Counted from the stretch's first letter, positions 1 through 6,176 are shown. The stretch: 8,537 nucleotides of DNA from Rhizobacter sp. (GCA_014380155.1 JACMKJ010000361.1:1-8537), one strand, 5' to 3'. The notes: generated by a model not told the origin, from the sequence alone. Made by a program: numbers and translations.

Positions 1-26
1 AGTCGGGCGCCCTGGTCAAGAAGTGA
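1..26 (+). CDS. rpsM: 30S ribosomal protein S13, C-terminal end only (partial)
   Basis: Only the last seven complete codons and the stop are present; they read SGALVKK followed by TGA at 24-26. A basic Lys-Lys ending fits the C-terminal tail of ribosomal protein S13, which lies at the 30S head and contacts the P-site tRNA and the inter-subunit bridge. The identification depends mainly on position: rpsM is the gene directly before rpsK in the bacterial alpha operon. The gap to rpsK is 59 bases with no obvious terminator, so the two are read as one transcript. The fragment is too short to prove the family by itself. Confidence 0.8.
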
Positions 27-85
27 TCGCTGTCGCAGCGCATTCCTGACGAGCACACAGACGAGCACTGGAAGAGAGAGTCGAT

Positions 86-487
86 ATGGCTAAAGCACCC
101 AATACCGCCGCCCAGCGCGTGCGCAAGAAAGTCCGCAAGAACGTTGCGGACGGCATTGCGCACGTCCACGCGTCGTTCAACAACACGATCATCACCATCA
201 CTGATCGCCAAGGCAGCGCGCTTTCGTGGGCGTCCAGCGGTGGCCAGGGCTTCAAGGGGTCGCGAAAGTCGACGCCTTTTGCTGCCCAGGTGGCTGCTGA
301 AGTTGCCGGCCGCGCTGCCCAAGAGCAAGGCATCAAGAATCTGGACGTGCGGATCAAGGGCCCCGGCCCCGGCCGCGAGTCGTCGGTGCGCGCACTGGCC
401 TCGCTGGGCATTCGCATCAACTCGATTTCCGATGTGACACCGGTGCCGCACAACGGTTGCCGCCCGCAGAAGCGCCGTCGCATCTGA
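86..487 (+). CDS. rpsK: 30S ribosomal protein S11
   Basis: This encodes a 133-residue ribosomal protein S11, which sits on the platform of the 30S subunit and binds 16S rRNA near the Shine-Dalgarno/anti-Shine-Dalgarno helix together with S6, S18 and S21. Family hallmarks are visible along the whole length: HVHASFNNTI near residue 26, a GFKGSRKSTPFAAQ segment near 55-68, KGPGPGRES near 91, and the invariant C-terminal DVTPVPHNGCRPQKRRRI. Length is normal for the family. The ATG is preceded by a purine-rich GGAAGAGAGAG stretch (70-80). It is the second gene of the alpha operon here, after rpsM and before rpsD. The spacer to rpsD is unusually long (211 bases) and structured; see the separate entries. 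Confidence 0.98.
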   Translation: MAKAPNTAAQRVRKKVRKNVADGIAHVHASFNNTIITITDRQGSALSWASSGGQGFKGSRKSTPFAAQVAAEVAGRAAQEQGIKNLDVRIKGPGPGRESSVRALASLGIRINSISDVTPVPHNGCRPQKRRRI

Positions 488-534
488 TTGATCGTTCGTT
501 TTTCGTCGCCGGCCAGCGCCTCGCGGTGCTTGCC

Positions 535-564
535 GGCGGTTCTGCTGAAACCGCCAGGTTTTTC
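535..564 (+). terminator. Terminator-like hairpin inside the rpsK-rpsD spacer
   Basis: GGCGGTT at 535-541 pairs perfectly with AACCGCC at 549-555 around a 7-base loop, and a T-rich stretch (AGGTTTTTC) follows at 556-564. This has the look of a weak intrinsic terminator or attenuator. Its 3' arm shares bases with the first of the three tandem hairpins, so the two folds exclude each other. The T run is only five long and interrupted from the stem by AGG, so read-through is expected; rpsD and rpoA downstream have no other obvious promoter. Confidence 0.4.
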
Positions 565-618
565 TTGAACCAGACCGCAAGGTTTGCCCAAGGCGAAACC
601 CGAAGGTTTTCATAAGCC
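547..618 (+). repeat. Three tandem 24-bp units, each a tetraloop hairpin
   Basis: Units 547-570, 571-594 and 595-618 align without gaps. Positions shared by all three include AxACC in the left arm and AGGTTT in the right arm. Each unit folds into a 6-bp stem with a four-base loop: GCCA in the first, GCAA (GNRA type) in the second and CGAA in the third. The stems are GAAACC/GGTTTT, CAGACC/GGTTTG and GAAACC/GGTTTT. The sequence varies between copies while pairing is kept. The period is also a multiple of three, so each frame reads as an imperfect eight-residue peptide repeat, but no plausible start with a ribosome-binding site accompanies it. Confidence 0.75.
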
Positions 619-698
619 CACCGTCTGAGCCCCATAACAACATTGGCCAGACTCGCGCGAGCCCCTGAGGCACGCGTCAGATTGACAAAGGAAGCAAC

Positions 699-1322
<624 letters not shown>

Positions 1323-1387
1323 TTTTTGCGCGGACCGCGTGCGCTCGGCCGATGGCTGGCGCGGCGGCCTTTCCCAGTTTCCTTCGT

Positions 1388-1412
1388 CCGGTGGTGGCGA
1401 AAGCCGCCCCGG
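1388..1412 (+). promoter_or_regulatory. GAAA-tetraloop hairpin in the rpsD-rpoA spacer
   Basis: CCGG (1388-1391), a single bulged T (1392) and GGTGGC (1393-1398) pair with GCCGCC (1403-1408) and CCGG (1409-1412) around a GAAA loop (1399-1402). This gives ten base pairs, one of them a T-G wobble, in a fold typical of stable structural RNA. It lies 58 bases before the rpoA start. No T tract follows, so it is unlikely to be a terminator. A second possible pairing, CCCTC 1418-1422 with GAGGG 1445-1449, lies between it and rpoA. It may be a protein-binding site, a processing site or a stability element; the function is not known. Confidence 0.55.
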
Positions 1413-1470
1413 TTGGTCCCTCAGCCTTATCGGTGTAACGAACCGAGGGTATTGAAAGTAACGAGACCTC

Positions 1471-2457
1471 ATGCAAACAAATCTGCTCAAACCCAAAGCC
1501 ATCAATGTGGAGCCGCTCGGCGGCAACCGCGCCAAGGTCACGCTCGAGCCTTTCGAGCGCGGCTACGGCCACACGTTGGGCAACGCGCTGCGTCGCGTGC
1601 TGCTCTCGTCGATGGTGGGGTACGCGCCGACCGAAGTGACCATTGCCGGTGTGCTCCATGAGTACTCGGCCATCGACGGTGTGCAAGAAGACGTGGTTCA
1701 CATCATGCTGAACCTCAAGGGTGTAGTGTTCCGCCTGCACAACCGCGATGAAGTCACTCTCGTTCTGCGCAAGGAAGGCGAAGGCCCTGTGACGGCCGGC
1801 GACATCCAGACCCCGCACGACGTGGAAATCATCAACCCCGACCACGTGATCGCGCACCTGTCACAAGGCGGCAAGCTCGACATGCAGATCAAGGTGGAAA
1901 AGGGCCGTGGTTACGTACCTGGCACGATGCGCCGCTTTGGCGATGAGCCCACCAAGTCGATCGGCCGCATCGTGTTGGACGCGTCGTTCTCGCCGGTTTC
2001 GCGCGTCAGCTACACCGTCGAATCGGCTCGCGTCGAACAGCGCACCGACCTCGACAAGCTGGTGATGGAAATCGCCACCAACGGCGCCATCACCCCTGAA
2101 GAAGCCATCCGCGCCTCGGCCAAGATCCTCGTCGAACAACTGGCTGTGTTCGCCCAACTCGAAGGCAGCGAGATCGCCGCGTTCGACGCGCCGGCTCAGC
2201 GCAGCACGCAGTTCGATCCGATCCTGCTGCGCCCGGTTGACGAGCTCGAGCTGACGGTGCGTTCGGCAAACTGCCTGAAGGCCGAAAACATCTATTACAT
2301 CGGCGACTTGATCCAGCGCACCGAGACCGAGCTTCTGAAGACCCCGAACCTGGGTCGCAAGTCGCTCAACGAAATCAAGGAAGTGCTCGCCTCGCGCGGC
2401 CTGACCTTGGGTGCTCGTCTGGAAAACTGGCCCCCGCAAGGCCTCGACAAGCGTTAA
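1471..2457 (+). CDS. rpoA: DNA-directed RNA polymerase subunit alpha
   Basis: This encodes the 328-residue alpha subunit, which dimerises to scaffold assembly of RNA polymerase and contacts activators and UP elements. The N-terminal assembly domain spans about residues 1-235, with PFERGYGHTLGNALRRVLLS near 27-46 as its signature. A flexible linker (about 236-250) leads to the C-terminal domain at about 250-318, with LTVRSANCLKAENIYYIGDL near 261-280. Arg264 corresponds to E. coli Arg265, the key UP-element contact, and the helix-hairpin-helix segment TPNLGRKSLNEIKEVLASRG is intact. Length is normal. The Shine-Dalgarno match is poor (GAAAGTAACGAG upstream), so initiation may depend on coupling or local structure. 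Tandem TAA TAA stops end the gene. Confidence 0.99.
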   Translation: MQTNLLKPKAINVEPLGGNRAKVTLEPFERGYGHTLGNALRRVLLSSMVGYAPTEVTIAGVLHEYSAIDGVQEDVVHIMLNLKGVVFRLHNRDEVTLVLRKEGEGPVTAGDIQTPHDVEIINPDHVIAHLSQGGKLDMQIKVEKGRGYVPGTMRRFGDEPTKSIGRIVLDASFSPVSRVSYTVESARVEQRTDLDKLVMEIATNGAITPEEAIRASAKILVEQLAVFAQLEGSEIAAFDAPAQRSTQFDPILLRPVDELELTVRSANCLKAENIYYIGDLIQRTETELLKTPNLGRKSLNEIKEVLASRGLTLGARLENWPPQGLDKR

Positions 2458-2466
2458 TAAAAACTA

Positions 2467-2480
2467 GGGCCACCCGGCCC
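2467..2480 (+). other. Small hairpin in the rpoA-rplQ spacer
   Basis: GGGCC (2467-2471) pairs with GGCCC (2476-2480) around an ACCC loop. It begins seven bases after the second stop of rpoA. No T run follows, so it is not an intrinsic terminator. It could modestly stabilise the upstream mRNA end after processing, but it may also be incidental in such GC-rich sequence. Confidence 0.3.
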
Positions 2481-2541
2481 GGTGCACCCGGCAGTACCTG
2501 ATACGGCTGCTGGTATTCATAGTTAAGAAAGGAACAGCACC

Positions 2542-2937
2542 ATGCGTCACCGTAACGGACTCCGCAAACTCAACCGCACCAGCGAGCATCGCCGAGCGAT
2601 GCTGCGCAACATGTGCAACTCGCTGCTGCAGCACGAAGCGATCAAGACCACAGTCCCCAAGGCCAAGGAACTGCGCCGTGTTGTCGAGCCGCTGATCACG
2701 CTCGCCAAGGAAGCCACGCTGGCCAATCGCCGCCTGGCATTCGATCGCACCCGTGACCGCGACATCGTGACCAAGCTCTTCAACGAGCTCGGCCCGCGCT
2801 ACAAGGCCCGTCCGGGCGGCTACACCCGCATCTTGAAGATGGGCTACCGTGTGGGTGACAACGCGCCGATGGCCTTCGTCGAACTTGTGGATCGACCTGA
2901 AGTGGCAGAAGAAGTCGCAGCCGATAAGGCTGAGTAA
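2542..2937 (+). CDS. rplQ: 50S ribosomal protein L17
   Basis: This encodes a 131-residue L17, a protein of the 50S subunit near the exit of the peptide tunnel. The family N-terminus is plain: MRHRNGLRKLNRTSEHRRAM, then NSLLQHEAIKTTVPKAKELR near 27-46. The central DRDIVTKLFNELGPRYKARPGGYTRI region is also typical, and the acidic C-terminal tail (VAEEVAADKAE) is a common variable extension. The ATG is preceded by AAGAAAGGAACAG (2525-2537), a good ribosome-binding site. It is the last gene of the alpha operon, as in most proteobacteria, and a strong terminator begins 21 bases after the stop. Confidence 0.98.
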   Translation: MRHRNGLRKLNRTSEHRRAMLRNMCNSLLQHEAIKTTVPKAKELRRVVEPLITLAKEATLANRRLAFDRTRDRDIVTKLFNELGPRYKARPGGYTRILKMGYRVGDNAPMAFVELVDRPEVAEEVAADKAE

Positions 2938-2958
2938 ACGTCACCACGCAGCGAACAA

Positions 2959-2987
2959 AAAAAGGCCGGCTTCATGCCGGCCTTTTT
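2959..2987 (+). terminator. Intrinsic terminator of the alpha operon
   Basis: AAAGGCCGGC (2961-2970) pairs with GCCGGCCTTT (2976-2985) around a TTCAT loop. The A run to the left and T run to the right extend the stem by two pairs and provide the U tract (T2983-2987). This is a textbook rho-independent terminator closing the rplQ transcript. The flanking A and T runs also allow function on the opposite strand. Confidence 0.93.
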
Positions 2988-3062
2988 GTTTGTCGTTGAC
3001 GGGCACTCATTCACTCATCTTCGAGCGGCGGCACTTCTTCAAGCAAGAGAAGCAGCCTGATG

Positions 3063-3071
3063 TGCTATAGT
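3063..3071 (+). promoter_or_regulatory. Extended -10 element for the initiator tRNA
   Basis: TGC followed by TATAGT (3066-3071) matches a sigma-70 extended -10 (TGn TATAAT) with one mismatch in the hexamer. It lies 12 bases before the mature tRNA 5' end, placing the likely start about six bases before the tRNA. No good -35 hexamer is seen at 16-18 bases upstream, consistent with reliance on the TGn extension. The separating terminator upstream argues that the tRNA needs its own promoter. Confidence 0.6.
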
Positions 3072-3083
3072 CACAGGCTCAGT

Positions 3084-3160
<77 letters not shown>

Positions 3161-3184
3161 AGGATCACACGGCAAAGACCGTCA

Positions 3185-3212
3185 AAAAAGCCAACCCTCG
3201 GGTTGGCTTTTT
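3185..3212. terminator. Bidirectional intrinsic terminator between tRNA-fMet and the BI-1 gene
   Basis: GCCAACC (3190-3196) pairs with GGTTGGC (3201-3207) around a CTCG loop, with AAAAA (3185-3189) to the left and TTTTT (3208-3212) to the right. On the plus strand it ends the tRNA transcript. On the minus strand, where the A run becomes a U run, it ends the YccA-like gene whose stop codon is 18 bases away. A single shared terminator between convergent units is the simplest reading. Confidence 0.9.
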
Positions 3213-3230
3213 CTTTGGTCACGAAGGCTT

Positions 3231-3926
3231 TCAGTCTTCGCGCGAGCCACCAATGCCCAGCAGCATGAGCAGCGACTGGAACACGTTGTACAGGCTCAGG
3301 TAGACGCCCAAGGTGGCGCTGATGTAGTTGGTCTCGTGGCCATCTTGCACGCGCTTGAGGTCGTACAGGATGAAGGCCGAGAAGATGCCGATGGCGAGCA
3401 CCGCCAGGGTGATCATCAGCGCACTGGATTGAAGAAACACGTTCGCGATGCCAGCCACCATCAGCATGATGGCGCCGATGAACAAGAACTTGCCCATTGA
3501 GCTCAAGTCACGCTTGATGATCGACGACAGCGTGGCCATCCCCAGGAAGATGGCGCCCGTGCCGGCGAAGGCCGTCATGATGAGGCCGGCGCCGTTGCTC
3601 AGGCCGAGCACCGAGCCCACCAGGCGCGACAGCATCAGCCCCATAAAGAAGGTGAAGGCCAGCAGCATGGGCACGCCTGCTGCCGAGTTCTTGGTCTTCT
3701 CGATGGCAAACATGAAGCCGAAGGCGCCTACGAGAAACACGACCAGGCTCACGCCCGGCGACATCACACGGAAGAGCCCGGTGCTCACGCCGACCCAGGC
3801 GCCGAGGACGGTCGGCACCATCGAGAGTGCGAGCAGCCAGTAGGTGTTGCGCAGAACGCGGTTGCGTTGAACGGCGACCGATTGACCGATCACCTCGGGT
3901 TGATAGCTGTTGAGGCCTTGGTTCAT
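3231..3926 (-). CDS. Bax inhibitor-1 family membrane protein, YccA-like
   Basis: This encodes a 231-residue integral membrane protein of the Bax inhibitor-1 (TMBIM) family, subgroup of E. coli YccA, an inner-membrane protein that binds and modulates the FtsH protease. About seven hydrophobic helices are visible at roughly 28-47, 57-75, 84-105, 113-131, 147-165, 170-188 and 203-224. The last helices carry the family pattern FILYDLKRVQDG (Asp189) and GVYLSLYNVFQSLLMLLG. The second aspartate of the pH-sensing pair described in Bacillus YetJ falls near Asn214 here, which I believe is usual for the YccA subgroup. The ATG overlaps the stop of the upstream TerC gene as ATGA, with AAAGGAA eight bases upstream inside that gene, so coupled translation is likely. 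The C-terminus ends near a shared terminator. Confidence 0.93.
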   Translation of the reverse strand: MNQGLNSYQPEVIGQSVAVQRNRVLRNTYWLLALSMVPTVLGAWVGVSTGLFRVMSPGVSLVVFLVGAFGFMFAIEKTKNSAAGVPMLLAFTFFMGLMLSRLVGSVLGLSNGAGLIMTAFAGTGAIFLGMATLSSIIKRDLSSMGKFLFIGAIMLMVAGIANVFLQSSALMITLAVLAIGIFSAFILYDLKRVQDGHETNYISATLGVYLSLYNVFQSLLMLLGIGGSRED

Positions 3927-4729
3927 GACGATTCCTTTGCTTGGGTTGTAGAGTGACTGACGGGTGAATTGGTTTCGTTGGACAGGTTCTTCTTGGCGAG
4001 GCGCTTGCCGCGAGCCCGGATGTTGATGGCTTCGACGGCGAGTGAAAACGCCATCGCGGCGTAGATGTAGCCTTTTGGCACGTGCATCTCGAATGCCTCG
4101 GCGGTCAGCGCCATGCCCACCATCACCAGGAAGGCGAGCGCCAGCACCTTGACCGAAGGATGGCGTTCCACAAACTCGCCGATCGGCTTGGCGGCGACGA
4201 GCATCACGCCTACCGAAGTCACCACCGCAGCCACCATGACCCCGATCTCATCGACCATGCCGACCGCGGTGATCACCGAGTCGAGCGAGAACACGATGTC
4301 GATGATCGCGATCTGGCCGATGATTCCCCAGAAGAGCCTGTTACCGGCGGCCTTCAAGGCTGCGGCGTCGGTCGACGGGGGGCCGGTGTCTTCGGGGGCC
4401 TCGACTTCGTTGAAGATCTCGTGTGAGGCCTTGTACAGCAGGAAGAGTCCGCCAAAGAGCAGCACCAGGTCGCGGCCGCTGATGCCCTGTCCGAAAACAT
4501 GGAAGAGATCGGCCTTGAGGCCCATCACCCAGCTCAGTGAAAACAGCAGCAGCAGCCGCGAGACCATGGCAAAGCCCAGGCCCAGGCGACGAGCCTTGTC
4601 GCGCAGCTCGGCAGGCAGGCGGCTGACGAGGATGGAGATGAAGATGATGTTGTCCACGCCCAGGACGATTTCCAGGGCGGTGAGCATCGCGAATGCAATC
4701 CAGATGTTGGGGTCGAGTAAGAGGTCCAT
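3923..4729 (-). CDS. TerC family integral membrane protein, YgdQ-like
   Basis: This encodes 268 residues from the ATG at 4729, a TerC-family protein most like E. coli YgdQ. Several TerC relatives (Alx, YkoY, MeeF) are implicated in manganese export or metal supply to exported enzymes; the substrate of the YgdQ branch is not established. Seven helices are predicted at about 9-30, 53-72, 86-103, 133-155, 162-180, 195-213 and 220-238. Conserved acidic residues are in place: ALEIVLGVDNIIF (Glu20, Asp26) and IIDIVFSLDSVITAVG (Asp144, Asp150). The ERHPSVKVLALAFL and HVPKGYIYAAMAFS segments also match the branch. A GTG 36 bases upstream would add 12 polar residues; the ATG is preferred because it gives the usual family N-terminus, but neither start has a clear ribosome-binding site. 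It overlaps the BI-1 gene by four bases. Confidence 0.92.
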   Translation of the reverse strand: MDLLLDPNIWIAFAMLTALEIVLGVDNIIFISILVSRLPAELRDKARRLGLGFAMVSRLLLLFSLSWVMGLKADLFHVFGQGISGRDLVLLFGGLFLLYKASHEIFNEVEAPEDTGPPSTDAAALKAAGNRLFWGIIGQIAIIDIVFSLDSVITAVGMVDEIGVMVAAVVTSVGVMLVAAKPIGEFVERHPSVKVLALAFLVMVGMALTAEAFEMHVPKGYIYAAMAFSLAVEAINIRARGKRLAKKNLSNETNSPVSHSTTQAKESS

Positions 4730-4791
4730 GGAGATGAGGCAATGCGTGGTGCTTGAAGCACGCACGTTCGGTTCAGAAGGAGAACACAGGG

Positions 4792-4811
4792 CGCCGCGTG
4801 GTCACGCGGCG
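4792..4811 (-). terminator. GC-rich perfect hairpin after the small secreted protein gene
   Basis: CGCCGCGTG (4792-4800) is the exact inverse complement of CACGCGGCG (4803-4811), with GT between. On the minus strand it begins five bases after the stop of the gene ending at 4816. There is no U tract, so intrinsic termination is uncertain; it may act as an mRNA 3'-end stabiliser, or reduce transcription into the TerC gene 63 bases further on. Confidence 0.45.
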
Positions 4812-4815
4812 TGGC

Positions 4816-5163
4816 TCAGGCGACGAGGGGTGTCGCGCAGGGAGGGCGCTGCGGCCCGTCCAGGTAGGGTGGCAACAAGCTGGCCGAGGCGTACGGTTTT
4901 GGCCTCGTCATCGTGAGCGCGGGAGGGTGTGCGCTCGGGCCCACCAGGAAGAGGCCGGGTTGATCGGCAAGCGTTTCAGCCTGTGCCTGCATGGGCTGGC
5001 CGTCGATTTGGCGCTCGCCGCCGCTGCTCTTGGGCTGGGTGTCTGCGCTTTGAACGCAGTCAACGTCGCCGCCGACCGCAGACAGCGTGGCGCTGTCTTG
5101 CGTTGCAATGCCGGCCCATGCGAGGGCCAGGACAAGGAAAAAGGCGATAGCCCGCATCAACAT
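4816..5163 (-). CDS. Small secreted protein of unknown function
   Basis: This encodes 115 residues that I do not recognise. The N-terminus MLMRAIAFFLVLALAWAGIA is a convincing signal peptide, with cleavage likely after the hydrophobic stretch near residue 20, giving a periplasmic protein of about 95 residues. There is no lipobox. The mature part is rich in Gln, Ala, Pro and Ser, contains two cysteines (Cys36 and one near residue 109), and ends in a proline-rich stretch with LLPPYLDGPQRPP. That ending recalls small secreted proteins beside metal-efflux genes in Burkholderiales, but the resemblance is weak. The start could equally be the ATG two codons in (5157). It follows the thioredoxin-like gene by 60 bases on the same strand and precedes the TerC gene. 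The competing long plus-strand frame has no signal or family match. Confidence 0.65.
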   Translation of the reverse strand: MLMRAIAFFLVLALAWAGIATQDSATLSAVGGDVDCVQSADTQPKSSGGERQIDGQPMQAQAETLADQPGLFLVGPSAHPPALTMTRPKPYASASLLPPYLDGPQRPPCATPLVA

Positions 5164-5223
5164 GATGGCCTGATTGTAGAGGGCGCGGGAAATCCGTTGG
5201 CGTGGCCAGGTCGCAGCGGGCCG

Positions 5224-5574
5224 CTAGTCGCCCGACAGGCGCTGAGCGAGTGCCTGCAGCTGAGAATCGGCCAACAAGGCCGGGGGAGCTTCGGCGTGTG
5301 CGCGCAGCAGGCGAACCAGCGTTTCTTTGTGCGGCATCAGCGGGCCAAAAAAGCGCGCCCCGCCTGTGGACACGATCAACAAGGTAGGAAAGTTCTCCAC
5401 CTCGATCGGGTCCACCATGGCGGCTTCGTCTTCGATGTCGACCCAGACAAAACGAAACTCCGGGAAGGCAGCCGCGACCTGGTCGAACAGGCTGCGGTAC
5501 TCGCGGCAGCTGCCGCACCACTGGGCGCACAGGCAGGCCACGAACAGCGGGTTGGGAGTGGTCGATGCGGACAT
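5224..5574 (-). CDS. Thioredoxin-family protein, cytoplasmic
   Basis: This encodes a 116-residue single-domain thioredoxin-fold protein. The redox motif is WCGSC (Cys20, Cys23), embedded in LFVACLCAQWCGSCREY, and the cis-proline is Pro63 in VENFPTLLIVST. The central strand with RFVWVDIEDEA fits the fold. No signal peptide or membrane segment is present, so it should act in the cytoplasm as a thiol-disulfide reductase. The active-site dipeptide GS differs from the GP of classical thioredoxin, which usually shifts redox potential. Two further cysteines (14 and 16) lie just before the motif. The C-terminal 25 residues form a predicted amphipathic helix with Leu and Ala. It is first in a minus-strand row leading to the secreted protein, TerC and BI-1 genes. 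The ribosome-binding site is weak (GAG near 5582). Confidence 0.88.
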   Translation of the reverse strand: MSASTTPNPLFVACLCAQWCGSCREYRSLFDQVAAAFPEFRFVWVDIEDEAAMVDPIEVENFPTLLIVSTGGARFFGPLMPHKETLVRLLRAHAEAPPALLADSQLQALAQRLSGD

Positions 5575-5737
5575 AAGGCTCGATCATCTCAAACCTCGGT
5601 TCAGCGGCGTGTTGAGCCGTTGCCGTGCCCATCGGTCACACTCGCGCTTTTGCGAGCCCCGGAGCCAATGCCTTGCATGCCCACTTTGCCGTCGATGACA
5701 GCACACAGCCCCATGCGGTGATCGCCGGAGTGTCTGA
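5575..5737. promoter_or_regulatory. Divergent intergenic region
   Basis: These 163 bases separate the minus-strand thioredoxin-like gene from the plus-strand zinc-ribbon gene and should hold promoters for both, but no good sigma-70 hexamer pair is visible on either strand. A hairpin CTCGC/GCGAG (5641-5645 with 5652-5656, loop GCTTTT) sits near the middle, and GCATGC at 5675-5680 is palindromic. A minus-strand open frame crosses the region but has no family features. Confidence 0.4.
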
Positions 5738-6133
5738 ATGAGTTTCGCCCCCGAAGAGCTGTTTGCCGTCGCGATTGCCGCAGTCGCCTTCCTCGCCGGA
5801 TTCTTGATTTGGCGGGCGCGTACCAAACGAACACGCAGCGTGGGCCTGCGGCTGGAGGCGGGGCCAGCGAACCTGCGCTTCACTTGCGCGGGCTGCTCGG
5901 GCAAGTTCACCCACTCCCGTCGCACGATCAGCGCCTGGGAGAAAGGCGGCCGCAGCTTTTTCTGCAATGCCTGCCACACCAAATGGCAGTCGACCCACGC
6001 CCCATCGGGCCATGGGCGCGGCGCGCGCATCATCACCGGGGAGCCCTCCGCCAAGCGCGGGTGCTTGGGCATGTTCGCGGTCTTGCTTGCCATTCCGGCG
6101 TTGCTGGCTCTCGCTGTGCTGCAATACGTATGA
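5738..6133 (+). CDS. Membrane protein with a zinc ribbon between two transmembrane helices
   Basis: This encodes 131 residues of a family I cannot name. The layout is clear: a hydrophobic helix at about residues 8-25 ending in a basic stretch (WRARTKRTR), a soluble domain with FTCAGCSGKFT (Cys50, Cys53) and SFFCNACHTKW (Cys76, Cys79) spaced as a four-cysteine zinc ribbon, and a C-terminal helix at about 109-130. The basic residues after the first helix and before the second place the zinc domain in the cytoplasm, by the positive-inside rule. The start has a GGAG (5727-5730) seven bases upstream. The next gene lies 43 bases on in the same direction, so the two are probably co-transcribed. Function is unknown; binding of nucleic acid or a protein partner at the membrane is only a possibility. 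Confidence 0.82.
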   Translation: MSFAPEELFAVAIAAVAFLAGFLIWRARTKRTRSVGLRLEAGPANLRFTCAGCSGKFTHSRRTISAWEKGGRSFFCNACHTKWQSTHAPSGHGRGARIITGEPSAKRGCLGMFAVLLAIPALLALAVLQYV

Positions 6134-6176
6134 CCTCGCCGCTTCGCGGTGTCGCACCCTTCAGGAGAACAACACC

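Larger units (their letters stand above)
488..698 (+). promoter_or_regulatory. Structured rpsK-rpsD spacer, candidate rpsD leader
   Basis: The 211-base gap between rpsK and rpsD lacks a convincing gene but is rich in RNA structure. Seen directly: a 7-bp GC-rich stem 535-541/549-555 followed by AGGTTTTTC; three small hairpins with stems 547-552/557-562, 571-576/581-586 and 595-600/605-610; a weaker stem 623-627/648-652; and a short CTGA/TCAG stem (665-668/677-680) just ahead of the rpsD ribosome-binding site. In E. coli, S4 (the product of rpsD) represses translation of the alpha operon by binding an mRNA pseudoknot near rpsM. A role of this spacer in controlling rpsD is inference from position and structure; attenuation, RNA processing and mRNA stability are alternatives. 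Confidence 0.5.

Noticed and set aside
490..615. Short plus-strand frame through the tandem repeats, reading an eight-residue ETARF-like repeat and ending in TAA
   Set aside because: There is no start codon with a ribosome-binding site. The peptide periodicity follows automatically from a 24-base DNA repeat, and pairing within each unit explains the sequence better.
547..618. CRISPR-like array
   Set aside because: The repeat units abut with no spacers of unique sequence, are only 24 bases including the variable part, and number three; no cas genes are present.
4730..4815. Manganese riboswitch (yybP-ykoY) ahead of the TerC gene
   Set aside because: The gap is only 86 bases and shows none of the conserved riboswitch helices; it holds just one GC-rich hairpin close to the upstream stop.
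4753..5721. Long plus-strand open frame (322 codons) across the secreted and thioredoxin-like genes
   Set aside because: The opposite strand carries a thioredoxin active site, cis-proline and a signal peptide in the right frames. The plus frame has no family features and is a product of high GC.
5584..6093. Minus-strand open frames opposite the zinc-ribbon gene and through the divergent region
   Set aside because: They have no ribosome-binding site, signal or family features, and the plus-strand frame has a coherent helix-zinc ribbon-helix layout with a good start.
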